64,000 bases of DNA from Enterococcus hulanensis (lineage in GTDB: Bacteria > Bacillota > Bacilli > Lactobacillales > Enterococcaceae). Shown here one piece after another: positions 1 through 8,428 of the stretch. The position numbers were made by a program, and so were the translations under genes. Under the pieces are notes generated by a model. The model saw only the letters and a list, made by a program, of their open reading frames with translations, made no database searches and was not told the DNA's origin. The stretch covers positions 39,703-103,702 of the forward strand of contig NZ_BJED01000018.1 in NCBI RefSeq assembly GCF_005405485.1, given 5' to 3'. Numbering within the stretch: position 1 is the first letter of the stretch; every line of letters begins with the position of its first letter.

Positions 1-198
1 AAAGAGGTCATTGATAAAGTATCTCCGCAATTATTTACACAGATTCACAATTCTTTTGTGATCAACATGGATTATGTTCAAGTAAAGAGCGGAGAAACGA
101 TTGTGATGCAATCAGGACGAGAAATTGCCATCACTAAAAAATTCCATCAAACCTTTCAACGCGCCTATCGAAATTATGTATTGATGAGGACAAAATAA
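1..198 (+). CDS. LytTR-family response regulator, C-terminal fragment
   Basis: The reading frame is open from base 1 and ends with TAA at 196-198; only about 65 C-terminal residues are in the window. The visible part has the LytTR DNA-binding signature: a basic beta-rich stretch with HNSFVIN, then a strand turning through VKSGETIVM, then REIAITKKFHQTF near the end. LytTR proteins such as AgrA, ComE and PlnC bind direct repeats upstream of peptide-controlled genes. The stop overlaps the kinase start in a TAATG arrangement, so the two are translationally coupled as a two-component pair. The receiver domain must lie left of the window. Confidence 0.85.
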   Translation, partial: KEVIDKVSPQLFTQIHNSFVINMDYVQVKSGETIVMQSGREIAITKKFHQTFQRAYRNYVLMRTK

Positions 199-1505
199 TG
201 ACCTTTAGCGGATTATTCGAACTTATCAAATCAGTGAATGACATCTTTATTATGAGTGTATTTTTTTCATGCTATTTGCCAGCACGGTCCATTGACTATT
301 GGCAGAAACACAAGTTAAAAGGTCTTTTCGCTGTATTAATTGTAATAACGGCATATCTAATAAGAAACATCAGTCCAATGTATTTGTCATTTGGCTCCTT
401 CTATATGCTGGTTAACGTTGCAACATACATTTTTTTAATGTACAGCATTGGTTATTTCTTTTTTAAAGGACAAGCGGTGACAAAGCTATTATTGATTTTT
501 CTCTCAATGATTCTGGTGCTGTTTTTTGATTTTCTGGTCTATTGGATCATTCAGAATCTTTTTGCGGTAAATTATTTTGCTTCGAATCAATTATCCTATG
601 CTTATGGAGGAATATTTGCCAGTCAGTTTATCCAACTGATTGCGGTTTTTCTTTTACGGGCTAAACGGAAAGCTCCGATAGGTATCAACGGGAAAAACAG
701 CTTCTATTTATTACAAGTTTTGATTCCTTTTATGACAAGCTTGTTTTTTATTATTTACCCGATTTTTGTTGAGCAGCAGGCACAAGATGATGATGTGCGT
801 TTTTTCATGGTTGTCTTACTATTTACAGTGATCAATTTGGTTCATTTCCTCATTCTTGAGATTCACCAGAAGCTGGAAAAAGAAAACTACGAAAATCTTT
901 TTCTAGTTCAGGAGTTTGCCCATCGCGAGGAATATTATCAGCAGATGGAAAATCATCAAACCAAAATACGTGCGATTCGTCATGATTTAAAGAATCAATT
1001 GCTGACGCTGGTTGCTGACAGTCATGAGTCGGAATCCCAGATTGAAAAATTATTAGGCGAAATTATCAAGGAAGAAGCCAGTCAGTTTACTCAAAATAGC
1101 GGCATCAATCAATTATTAAGCAATAAGTATCAGCGAGCACAGGAAAGCAATATCCAAACCAGCTTTGAAGTAAAGGTCCCCGCCGAGATGAATTTTGAAA
1201 TGCGGGATTTAGGAGCGTTGATTGGAAATGCCATTGATAATGCGATCGAGGCTTGCCAAAGGTCTTCACAGGAACGGTGGATCGATTTGAAATTGATTTA
1301 TTTTAATCATATGTTGTTGCTGGAAATCGAAAATAGTACGGCAGAACAGGTGACCGATTTTAAAACACAAAAGAAAAAGGCGTTTGAACATGGCTTTGGG
1401 GTTAAAAGTATTCAAGCAATCACAGAAAAATACCAAGGCGACATGCTTTATGAAGCAAAGAAAACCTCCTTTCGGTTAGAATTATCGATCTGGGAACCGA
1501 ATTAG
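198..1505 (+). CDS. AgrC/ComD-like sensor histidine kinase (GHKL, HPK10 type)
   Basis: 435 residues. The N-terminal half is six or seven hydrophobic segments (about residues 10-215), the usual peptide-sensing membrane domain. A helical linker follows, then the dimerisation box IRHDLKNQL with the phosphoacceptor His at about residue 262. The GHKL ATPase part shows an N box (NAIDNAIEAC, about 345) and a G box (GFGVKS, about 400). It would sense an extracellular peptide and phosphorylate the LytTR regulator whose stop codon it overlaps. No autoinducer prepeptide or AgrB-like processing gene lies downstream; it may sit left of the window or be absent. The role of quorum or bacteriocin sensing is inferred from family. 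Confidence 0.9.
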   Translation: MTFSGLFELIKSVNDIFIMSVFFSCYLPARSIDYWQKHKLKGLFAVLIVITAYLIRNISPMYLSFGSFYMLVNVATYIFLMYSIGYFFFKGQAVTKLLLIFLSMILVLFFDFLVYWIIQNLFAVNYFASNQLSYAYGGIFASQFIQLIAVFLLRAKRKAPIGINGKNSFYLLQVLIPFMTSLFFIIYPIFVEQQAQDDDVRFFMVVLLFTVINLVHFLILEIHQKLEKENYENLFLVQEFAHREEYYQQMENHQTKIRAIRHDLKNQLLTLVADSHESESQIEKLLGEIIKEEASQFTQNSGINQLLSNKYQRAQESNIQTSFEVKVPAEMNFEMRDLGALIGNAIDNAIEACQRSSQERWIDLKLIYFNHMLLLEIENSTAEQVTDFKTQKKKAFEHGFGVKSIQAITEKYQGDMLYEAKKTSFRLELSIWEPN

Positions 1506-1512
1506 CTGCGAG

Positions 1513-1576
1513 TTGTTACACAAAAAAGGGTCATTCGTTACATTTTGCAAAGAAACTTCTTTTTTCCTCCTATACT
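1513..1576 (+). promoter_or_regulatory. Possible LytTR operator and promoter upstream of the CPBP gene
   Basis: TTGTTACA (1513-1520) and TCGTTACA (1535-1542) form a direct repeat with 22-bp start-to-start spacing, i.e. two helical turns, as LytTR regulators prefer. A -35-like TTGCAA (1545-1550) and a -10 TATACT (1571-1576) follow with a 20-bp spacer, which is suboptimal without an activator. The link to the adjacent two-component pair is inference. Confidence 0.4.
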
Positions 1577-1619
1577 AAAGTCAGTTAGTAAATGACAGAA
1601 AAACAGGAGGAATAAAAAC

Positions 1620-2474
1620 ATGATGAAGAATACAGTATCAGTAGAAGAAAAAGGGTATAAGCCGGGGAAATTTTTTGGATGGGTGTTTTTGATTACTTGG
1701 GGCAGTTGGTTGATTGCAGCATATCTAAGCTATAATCATCCTGATCCAAATTTTTACTCGATCTTTTTAATCCCGGGGTTGTTTGCGCCAGTACTGGTTA
1801 CGATCGCATTTATCGCGATGCCGAAAAATCGTTTGATTCGGAAAGATTTCTTTCAACGCCTTTTCGATATGAAGAAAATAAATCTAGCGCCATTAGTAAA
1901 AATTTGTTTGATTATGGGCTCATCGGTAGTAGCAGCTATTCTTATCTCAGTTCTATTCGGCGGTTCAATCAATCAGCTGCAATTGTCAGAGGACTTTAAG
2001 TTTTCAGCGGGCTCGATTCCCGTTTTGATGGTGATGATTATCGCGCCTGTACTAGAAGAAATTGGTTGGAGAGGTTACGGTGTTGATGCGTTGTTGAGTC
2101 GTTTCAATCTCCTTACTGGTTCTTTGATGTTCGGCTTCTTATGGTCAATTTGGCATTTGCCGCTAGTATTTGTTAAAAATTACTCGATGAATCTTTTGTT
2201 ACAAGAAAATGTTTGGTTTGCAGTCAATTATTTTGTCAGTATCATTCCTTTGGGGATCATATTAAATTGGCTGTATGTTAAGAGCAACCGCAGCACGTTA
2301 GCGTTGATCATTTTCCATATCTTCTTGAATTTCATGCAGACATCAACGCAAATGACCGAATGGACGAGCTGTATTCAAACAGTGGTTATCATTAGTATTG
2401 CTGGCTTGATCGTTCTTACGAATAAGGAACTCTTTTTCCCGAGCTTAAAGGTTTATTCAGAAATTAAAGCATAA
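1620..2474 (+). CDS. CPBP-family intramembrane glutamic endopeptidase
   Basis: 284 residues with about eight membrane segments. The family motifs are present: EEIGWR with the Glu-Glu pair at 146-147 and Arg at 151, a second motif with His in WSIWHLPLV, and a third in IIFHIFLN. CPBP (Abi) proteases in Firmicutes often act in processing or self-immunity of peptide pheromones and bacteriocins. Its position directly after an AgrC-like kinase, behind a possible LytTR operator, suits such a role, but no substrate peptide is visible. AGGAGG lies 9-14 bp upstream of the chosen ATG; a second ATG follows immediately. Confidence 0.85.
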   Translation: MMKNTVSVEEKGYKPGKFFGWVFLITWGSWLIAAYLSYNHPDPNFYSIFLIPGLFAPVLVTIAFIAMPKNRLIRKDFFQRLFDMKKINLAPLVKICLIMGSSVVAAILISVLFGGSINQLQLSEDFKFSAGSIPVLMVMIIAPVLEEIGWRGYGVDALLSRFNLLTGSLMFGFLWSIWHLPLVFVKNYSMNLLLQENVWFAVNYFVSIIPLGIILNWLYVKSNRSTLALIIFHIFLNFMQTSTQMTEWTSCIQTVVIISIAGLIVLTNKELFFPSLKVYSEIKA

Positions 2475-2475
2475 G

Positions 2476-2510
2476 AAAAAATCATCGTCTGATTCCGACG
2501 ATGATTTTTT
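2476..2510. terminator. Bidirectional rho-independent terminator
   Basis: A 14-bp perfect stem (2476-2489 with 2497-2510) has an A-run on one side and a T-run on the other. It sits between the convergent CPBP gene and the small minus-strand gene and can end both transcripts. Confidence 0.9.
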
Positions 2511-2511
2511 T

Positions 2512-2742
2512 CTATGCAAGACTTTGGGCGAAATGCGCCATTGCAACTTTTACTTCATTTAATTTTTCAGGTTTGATCAGAGGGAATAGTTTTTCTTGGA
2601 GTTTTTTAAACTCCTGTAGGCTTAGTGCCTCAGTTTCTTGATCCGCAAAACTTTTGACCAAAATCGCCTTTGCTTCCTCTTCTTTTCCTTCAATCGTGTT
2701 GTTTAGGAAAAAGTCTAAAAACTTTAATTGTCCTTCGAACAT
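2512..2742 (-). CDS. Small uncharacterised protein (76 aa)
   Basis: Not recognised. From the chosen start it is 76 residues, acidic and helical, beginning MFEGQLKFLDFF and ending in a Leu/Lys-rich helix. It has no Cys, signal peptide or membrane segment. The frame is open nine codons further upstream, but the internal ATG at 2742 is preceded by AAAGAAGTG at good spacing, so I prefer it. It is monocistronic, with a shared terminator on its 3' side. Low-scoring as a function but convincing as a gene because of its terminator and ribosome binding site. Confidence 0.6.
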   Translation of the reverse strand: MFEGQLKFLDFFLNNTIEGKEEEAKAILVKSFADQETEALSLQEFKKLQEKLFPLIKPEKLNEVKVAMAHFAQSLA

Positions 2743-2819
2743 GTTGTTCACTTCTTTCATTAGAATCATTTATTAGTATAAAAAATTAACGAGGAAGTTG
2801 CCATCAATAAGACTTGAAA

Positions 2820-4067
2820 TCAGTGAGTTTGCTGTGTCGAATGATATTTCTCAGCGATTTCCTTCGTATTGCGGTGCACCAGCAGGTAATTAGTCAAAAC
2901 CAATGCTGAGGTTGAGACAAAGACGCCGCGATAACCAAAGATCGATGAAACGCTGGAACCGATCATAGGACCCACAACATTTCCGGCTGCTTGGAAGGAT
3001 TGATTATAGCTGAAAATTCTTCCGGCAGCTGCTTGCGGTGAATATTTTGTGATCAAGGCTTGAACAGCTGGTAAGAGACAAGCGTCAGAAATGCCGACTA
3101 AAAACCGTAAAAAGGCCAATTGCCAGACATTGGTCACAATTGCCATCGGCAAGAAGACCAGCATTGCAAAGATCAAACCGATACCTAAAACTTTTTCGCT
3201 GCCGATTCGGTCGCCGAGACGGCCAAAGCGCGGTGCCGCGATCAAGGTTGCAATACCAGGGATTGACGCGATGATGCCGCTGACTAACGTAATGTTGCCA
3301 TGATTGTGCATCAATTGCCGGATGTATAAGCTGATGATTGGACTGATCGAGTTATTCGAGGCTTGGATGATCAAGGTCGTAACGAACATACCGATGACTA
3401 CGTGCGGGTATTTTAAACTATGAAAAATTTCTTTTGCGGGAAGCATATCTTTCTTCTCAACAGGGGTAAACTCTTCGTGGACAAAGATCAAACTGAGCAG
3501 AAAAACTAAGAATAGAATACTGCCGGTGATAAAGAAAGTTAGACGGTAACCAAAAATCGAGGCGGTCACGCCGCCTACTAGAGGACCTAGCAAGTTGCCA
3601 GTTACTGCACCGGTCGCCAGAGTTCCGAGGACTTGTCCGCTTTTTTCTCGCGGAGTACCTGTCGCAACTAAGGCCGTTGCGTTGCTGATATAGCCTGAAA
3701 AAACACCTTGAAGCAAACGCAGACCAATCAATTGATACACATTTCCGACAGTGCCCATCAAACTAATAACAATCGCCATTCCAAGAGAAGCGCGCAGAAG
3801 CATCAGTTTGCGCCCTTTTTGATCGGCTAATCGACCCCATAAAGGAGAAACGATTGCGGTGATCAAGAAAGTGGAGGAAAAAGTAATCCCGCTCCAAAAG
3901 TTTAGCTGCTGATTACTGTAGCTGCCCAAAGTATCTATGTATAAGGACATAAAGGGCATGACGAGGCTAAAACCGATACCAGCCATAAAAGTACCAAACC
4001 AAAGAACGATCAAATTCTTTTGCCAAGTGGGACGTGGTTGAAATAATTTATTCTTGATTTTACTCAA
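2820..4067 (-). CDS. MFS multidrug efflux transporter (DHA1 type)
   Basis: 415 residues, 12 predicted membrane segments. Motif A is visible as GRLADQKGRK after helix 2, with a second copy GRLGDRIGSEK in the other half. A motif-C-like GPLVGG lies in helix 5, typical of drug/H+ antiporters related to MdtG and TetA. It would export small hydrophobic drugs. The start is a TTG at 4065-4067 with an AGAAGG at 4079-4084; no upstream ATG gives a better start. It is transcribed alone and no regulator is adjacent. Substrate cannot be told from sequence. Confidence 0.85.
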   Translation of the reverse strand: MSKIKNKLFQPRPTWQKNLIVLWFGTFMAGIGFSLVMPFMSLYIDTLGSYSNQQLNFWSGITFSSTFLITAIVSPLWGRLADQKGRKLMLLRASLGMAIVISLMGTVGNVYQLIGLRLLQGVFSGYISNATALVATGTPREKSGQVLGTLATGAVTGNLLGPLVGGVTASIFGYRLTFFITGSILFLVFLLSLIFVHEEFTPVEKKDMLPAKEIFHSLKYPHVVIGMFVTTLIIQASNNSISPIISLYIRQLMHNHGNITLVSGIIASIPGIATLIAAPRFGRLGDRIGSEKVLGIGLIFAMLVFLPMAIVTNVWQLAFLRFLVGISDACLLPAVQALITKYSPQAAAGRIFSYNQSFQAAGNVVGPMIGSSVSSIFGYRGVFVSTSALVLTNYLLVHRNTKEIAEKYHSTQQTH

Positions 4068-4311
4068 ACTAAAAAAGGCCTTCTTTCAGAAAAAATGAGA
4101 ATTTCAAAAAACAATTTTCATTATAACTCTCTTAAGGACCATGTAAAATTATGCTGCTTTGTGTTAGGATATTATTAAGAAAAAAGCAATATTTTTCTGC
4201 AAATTTTTTGCGGTTATCTAATTTTTTCTTGAACTTGTATCAGCCAGAAACAATTTTCTTGAATTTTTCTTTCATGATACTTATGATTGAGATGGAAAGA
4301 AGGGTAGCGGG

Positions 4312-4683
4312 ATGTATCAAGTAATAACAATGTACGGTGATAATGAACCTTGGTGGTTCTTTGAAGAATGGCAAGACGATATCCAAGAGACCGCGGCTTT
4401 TGAAGATTTTGATGCGGCTGTAGCATATTATGAGCATCGTTGGAACGAGCTCCAAAAGACTAATACATATAGCAATGCAAAACATAACTATTTAAGCGCA
4501 TTTTGGAAAGATCAGGATGAACGCTGGTGTGAAGAGTGTGATGACTATTTACAGCAGTATTGGGGTCTGGCGCTATTAAAGGACGAACAGCCGTTGACGG
4601 TTGACAGCAGAAAGGAATTTTATGAAACAGCTAATTATAGCGGAAAAGCCAAGCGTTGCAAGAGACTTGATCAAGGTGCTTAA
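4312..4683 (+). CDS. DUF1033 family protein
   Basis: 123 residues, beginning MYQVITMYGDNEPWWFFEEW, the hallmark of the small DUF1033 family of lactobacilli and enterococci. It is rich in aromatic and acidic residues and has no membrane segment. Function is unknown. The 3' end overlaps the start of topB by 62 bp in another frame, so the two genes are probably cotranscribed and translationally linked. Confidence 0.8.
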   Translation: MYQVITMYGDNEPWWFFEEWQDDIQETAAFEDFDAAVAYYEHRWNELQKTNTYSNAKHNYLSAFWKDQDERWCEECDDYLQQYWGLALLKDEQPLTVDSRKEFYETANYSGKAKRCKRLDQGA

Positions 4684-6697
4684 CGCCAATCAAAAGAATA
4701 AAAATTATTTTGAAGGACCCAATGTTGTTGTGACTTGGGCCCTTGGTCATTTATTGAGCCTAAAAATGCCAGAGGATTTAAATAAGGAATGGCAGAGCTG
4801 GCAGATGGAAACATTGCCGATGATCCCAAAACACATCGGGATCAAACCCTTACCAAAAACACGCGGACAATTAAAATCGATTCAACAATTAGCCAAACGC
4901 AAAGATATTTCAGAAGCGGTGATCGCGACAGATGCTGGGCGTGAAGGTGAATTAGTCGCACGTTGGATTTTAGAATATGTGAGATTTGAAAAGCCGGTCA
5001 AACGCTTATGGATCTCTTCGCAAACAAATAAGGCCATCAAAGACGGCTTCAAAAAGCTGAAGCCTGCCAAGGAGTATGACAATTTGTACTACTCTGCCTT
5101 GGCACGGGCAAAAGCTGACTGGCTTGTTGGCTTGAACGTCACTAGAGCGTTAACCGTGAAGTACGAAGACAGCTTATCCGCAGGGCGAGTGCAAACACCA
5201 ACCCTTGCGATGGTACGTCAGCAAGAAAAGAAAATTGAAAAATTCCGTCCACAGAATTATTTCGTGATTTCTTTAGAAGTCGATGGACAAAAGGCCAAGC
5301 TGAATCAAAAAAATCCATATGGGATCACAGAGCGCGAGGCCGCTGAAAAATTAGTTAAAGAGCTGTCCCAGCAAAAAGGTACTGTGACTGAGATCACTGA
5401 AAAGGAAAAAACCGAACCAGCTCCGCTGCCTTATGATTTAACAGAAATTCAGCGAGAAGCGAATGCGCGTTATCAATTTTCAGCGAAGAAGACATTGTCG
5501 TTAGTCCAAAGCTTGTATGAAACGCACAAAATCGTCACGTATCCACGTACGGATAGTAAATATCTCACGAGTGATATGAAGGCGACTATGAAAGAGCGCC
5601 TGCAGGCTGTTAGTGATTTTGCACCAGAGGTAAAATCCTACATTAAAAATGGCGGGCAAGTAAAACAACAGCGGGTCTTCCAAGATAGTAAAGTGACGGA
5701 TCACCATGCATTGATTCCAACTGAGCAACGGGCGCGCTTTGAAAAATTATCAACCGATGAGCAGCGCATCTACAATATGATCGTGACTCGTTTCTTAGGT
5801 TTATTTGCGGATGCTCACAAAGAAAGTCAGCAAAAAGTGACTGTGACATTCCAAAAGGAAACCTTTACCTTCCGTCAAAACAAGGTTCTAGTAGCCGGCT
5901 GGAAACCAGCTGAAGAAGCTAAAAAACCTGTTCAATGGTCAAATGGAATGAAGGTCGTACCGAATTTTACGATCGAAAAAGCTTTGACTTCGCCGCCGAA
6001 ACCCTTGAATGAAGGAACATTGCTGGGTCAGATGGAAAAGCATAGTCTGGGAACACCGGCAACTCGTGCGGAGATTATCGAGAAATTGATCAAATCAGAA
6101 TTGATGGAGCGGACGAATACAGGACTATTAGTTTCGCCAAAAGGCAAGCAATTACTAGAGCTGGTAAACCCATCGTTAGTGACCCCAGAATTAACAGAAA
6201 AATGGGAGAAGCAATTAGAAGCGATCGCCGATGGCAAATACAGCAGTAAACAATTCTTGCAAGAAATCGAAGCCGATACGAAGAAGCTAGTTAGCGAAGT
6301 CAAACATAGTGACAAAAAATATCAAGACTTCTCAATTACTGCCAAGAAATGTCTAGAGTGCGGCTCGCCATTACGAGAAAAGAATACGCGCGATGGTAAG
6401 ATCTATATTTGCACCAATCCGGAATGTAACTATCGTCGTCGGAAAGATCCTAAAGTCTCAAATCATCGCTGCCCGCAATGCCACCGCAAGATGGAGATCA
6501 TTGGTGGAAAGAATGGCTCTTACTTCCGTTGTAAATATGACGGGACAACAGAGAAGATGCTAGATAAGAAAGAACGTTCGAAAAAAATGACGAAGAACGA
6601 AGAACGTCGTCTGTTGAAAAAAGTCAATTCTCAAGAAGAACCACAAGAAAGTCCTTTGGCTGCCGCACTCAAAGCAGCAATGGAAAACAAAGACTAA
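4622..6697 (+). CDS. topB: DNA topoisomerase III (type IA)
   Basis: 691 residues. It relaxes negative supercoils and decatenates DNA by passing a strand through a transient single-strand break. The N-terminal Toprim domain starts with LIIAEKPSVARDL and carries the acidic DAGREGELVARW. The catalytic tyrosine is in VTYPRTDS at about residue 310. A C-terminal zinc-binding region has CLECGSPL, CTNPECNYRR and CPQCHRKM, followed by a Lys/Glu-rich tail. A TTG start seven codons upstream is possible, but the ATG at 4622 has AAAGGA six bases before it. It overlaps the DUF1033 gene. Full length for Firmicute TopB. Confidence 0.95.
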   Translation: MKQLIIAEKPSVARDLIKVLNANQKNKNYFEGPNVVVTWALGHLLSLKMPEDLNKEWQSWQMETLPMIPKHIGIKPLPKTRGQLKSIQQLAKRKDISEAVIATDAGREGELVARWILEYVRFEKPVKRLWISSQTNKAIKDGFKKLKPAKEYDNLYYSALARAKADWLVGLNVTRALTVKYEDSLSAGRVQTPTLAMVRQQEKKIEKFRPQNYFVISLEVDGQKAKLNQKNPYGITEREAAEKLVKELSQQKGTVTEITEKEKTEPAPLPYDLTEIQREANARYQFSAKKTLSLVQSLYETHKIVTYPRTDSKYLTSDMKATMKERLQAVSDFAPEVKSYIKNGGQVKQQRVFQDSKVTDHHALIPTEQRARFEKLSTDEQRIYNMIVTRFLGLFADAHKESQQKVTVTFQKETFTFRQNKVLVAGWKPAEEAKKPVQWSNGMKVVPNFTIEKALTSPPKPLNEGTLLGQMEKHSLGTPATRAEIIEKLIKSELMERTNTGLLVSPKGKQLLELVNPSLVTPELTEKWEKQLEAIADGKYSSKQFLQEIEADTKKLVSEVKHSDKKYQDFSITAKKCLECGSPLREKNTRDGKIYICTNPECNYRRRKDPKVSNHRCPQCHRKMEIIGGKNGSYFRCKYDGTTEKMLDKKERSKKMTKNEERRLLKKVNSQEEPQESPLAAALKAAMENKD

Positions 6698-6703
6698 TCA
6701 ACA

Positions 6704-6734
6704 AGCCTGCTAAGATGTTCGGTCTTAGCAGGCT
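6704..6734 (+). terminator. Terminator hairpin after topB
   Basis: A perfect 12-bp stem (6704-6715 with 6723-6734) just after the topB stop, followed by a moderately T-rich tail. It also separates topB from the convergent gene. Confidence 0.75.
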
Positions 6735-6750
6735 CTTTCATTTAGATCAT

Positions 6751-7695
6751 TTATGAAGCCGAGGATGACAGTCCTTGGCTTTTTTCATATTTCTCTTTGG
6801 CCGCCTGCAGCATTGAATCAAGTTTTGGGCTCGCTTTGGTTTGATATTGTTCAAAATCAATGATTAATTGTTGCACTTCCTTGAAGTCCCCTTGAACCAT
6901 TTGACTAATCGGTAGTCGATAATAAAGTGTGTAAAAAAGATTGGAAAGTGTTGGATGCTGAAACAAAAAGTTTTGTCCTTTAGGCAGTATTTCATGGCCG
7001 CTTGCTTCCAAACGTTCAGTACCTTCTTTTAATGCTTGCGGAAGCGTTGAAAGTTCACCGCTTCTCCGAATGGCCTCAGCAGAAAAATCATAAAGGTATT
7101 CAAAAGAATTTTGTACCATGATCATAGTTGCATGACTTTTCAGCCAATCGTCCATTTTTGCTTCATAGCGCCAAGCATAGTTTGTTCCATTAAATGCTGT
7201 ATCTAGCATGTTTGTAATCTTAAAATCGGCTGCTAATGAACCAACCTTCAATTGTCCCTTCCCAAAACGTAAAATTGAGATTCCTTTGTCAGTTTTGATT
7301 CCGCCAGTCATTTGAAAGCCGAAATAGATAGCTTTTTGTTGCGTGCTTCTTTTCTGCAGCTCTATTTCTAAGCCAGCAGCGTTTAGCTGATTACCAATAA
7401 AGAGAATTGTTTGACTGCAATTTTTTGCTAATGGTTCAATGATTGCTGGGAAATCGCTGTATTTCATCGTAACAAAAATCAAATCATACTTATCTTCCGG
7501 TTGAAGCTTCTCGATCACACGAATGTTGTCTTTGGTTAGTTTTCGCTGCAGCCTGTGGTACAATACGACACCGTCGCTCAACAATTCTTCCTTTCTTTTT
7601 CCCCGTGCTAAGAGGGTGACTTGATTATCTCCCTTCATAAGCGAGTGAGCTAGGTAGCTTCCCTGGATGCCTGCACCGTAAATTAGTATTCTCAT
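6751..7695 (-). CDS. Ketopantoate reductase family oxidoreductase (PanE/ApbA-like)
   Basis: 314 residues. The N-terminal Rossmann fold has GAGIQG within the first dozen residues, and QVTLLARGKR where the NADP 2'-phosphate is bound. KYSDFPAI and an all-helical C-terminal domain fit the ApbA/PanE superfamily. True PanE makes pantoate for CoA, but no panB or panC is nearby and the C-terminal region diverges, so I would not assign panE. It is divergent from a TetR regulator with shared operators, suggesting substrate-induced expression rather than housekeeping. Confidence 0.75.
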   Translation of the reverse strand: MRILIYGAGIQGSYLAHSLMKGDNQVTLLARGKRKEELLSDGVVLYHRLQRKLTKDNIRVIEKLQPEDKYDLIFVTMKYSDFPAIIEPLAKNCSQTILFIGNQLNAAGLEIELQKRSTQQKAIYFGFQMTGGIKTDKGISILRFGKGQLKVGSLAADFKITNMLDTAFNGTNYAWRYEAKMDDWLKSHATMIMVQNSFEYLYDFSAEAIRRSGELSTLPQALKEGTERLEASGHEILPKGQNFLFQHPTLSNLFYTLYYRLPISQMVQGDFKEVQQLIIDFEQYQTKASPKLDSMLQAAKEKYEKSQGLSSSAS

Positions 7696-7713
7696 AATGT
7701 CATTCCTTTCAAA

Positions 7714-7802
7714 ATCAACAGGTGTTGATTAATCAACTTGTGTACAATATAATAAAGTGATATTTAATAAGTTTCAATCAACAAAAATGAGAGACTGTTG
7801 AT
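7714..7802. promoter_or_regulatory. Palindromic operators between the reductase and TetR genes
   Basis: ATCAACA-GG-TGTTGAT (7714-7729) is a perfect palindrome with 7-bp arms next to the reductase start. The same half-sites recur as ATCAACA (7777-7783) and TGTTGAT (7796-7802) before the TetR gene, with a wider 12-bp spacer. Shared half-sites on both sides of the divergent promoters are what a TetR dimer would use to control itself and the reductase. Confidence 0.65.
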
Positions 7803-7839
7803 AAATGAACAGTAATCAAATAATGATCGGAGCAGAGTG

Positions 7840-8334
7840 ATGGATCGAAGAAAGCGAAAAACACAAACTACAATCACAGATGTGTTCTATCAACTTTTAA
7901 AGAAAAAAAGTTACGAAGAAATATCAGTGAGTCAGATTTGTCAGGTAGCCGATATCAATCGTGGGACCTTTTACCTTCATTTTATGGATAAAGATGATTT
8001 GCTGGAGAAAAGTATCGCTCATGAAATGCAGAAATTATTCAATTACTGCGATAGGTGTGAAGAATCGAGTGATCTAAAGAAGTTGGAAAAAACGTTTGAA
8101 TATATTGCAGCGCATCGAGATCATTTGCAGCGATTGTTTCTTGCGGATAAGCAGGGATTCTTTGCCCGCTTCCAAAGCAATTATTTAATGGAACAAATGA
8201 CAGATCAACCACAGCTGACCAGTATCTTCTTCGCTCATGGATTTGTTGGTTTGTTGGAACATTACTTAGTGAACGATATTTCCGAAATAGAGATATCACA
8301 GGAAATAGAAAAAATTACTCATTCACTTCGTTAA
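7840..8334 (+). CDS. TetR/AcrR family transcriptional regulator
   Basis: 164 residues from the ATG at 7840; a GTG lies immediately upstream, but GGAG at 7829-7832 fits the ATG. The N-terminal TetR helix-turn-helix is clear: SVSQICQVADINRGTFYLHF followed by a DKDDLLEKS helix. The C-terminal ligand domain is divergent and helical. It probably represses itself and the divergent reductase through the ATCAACA/TGTTGAT sites. The ligand is unknown. Confidence 0.88.
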   Translation: MDRRKRKTQTTITDVFYQLLKKKSYEEISVSQICQVADINRGTFYLHFMDKDDLLEKSIAHEMQKLFNYCDRCEESSDLKKLEKTFEYIAAHRDHLQRLFLADKQGFFARFQSNYLMEQMTDQPQLTSIFFAHGFVGLLEHYLVNDISEIEISQEIEKITHSLR

Positions 8335-8428
8335 AAGGATTCGATTTTTTTCAAGAATATTTAGTAGAAATTCAAAAAGAAAAGGGTTACAATGTAAATG
8401 GTTTATACCAATTTCGGGAGGGATTTTT

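Noticed and set aside
4214..4485. Two overlapping minus-strand open frames before and in the DUF1033 gene
   Set aside because: They conflict with a recognised family protein on the plus strand and lack ribosome binding sites.
6751..7695. Assignment as the pantothenate gene panE
   Set aside because: No pan genes are adjacent, the C-terminal domain is divergent, and a TetR-controlled divergent setting suggests another substrate.
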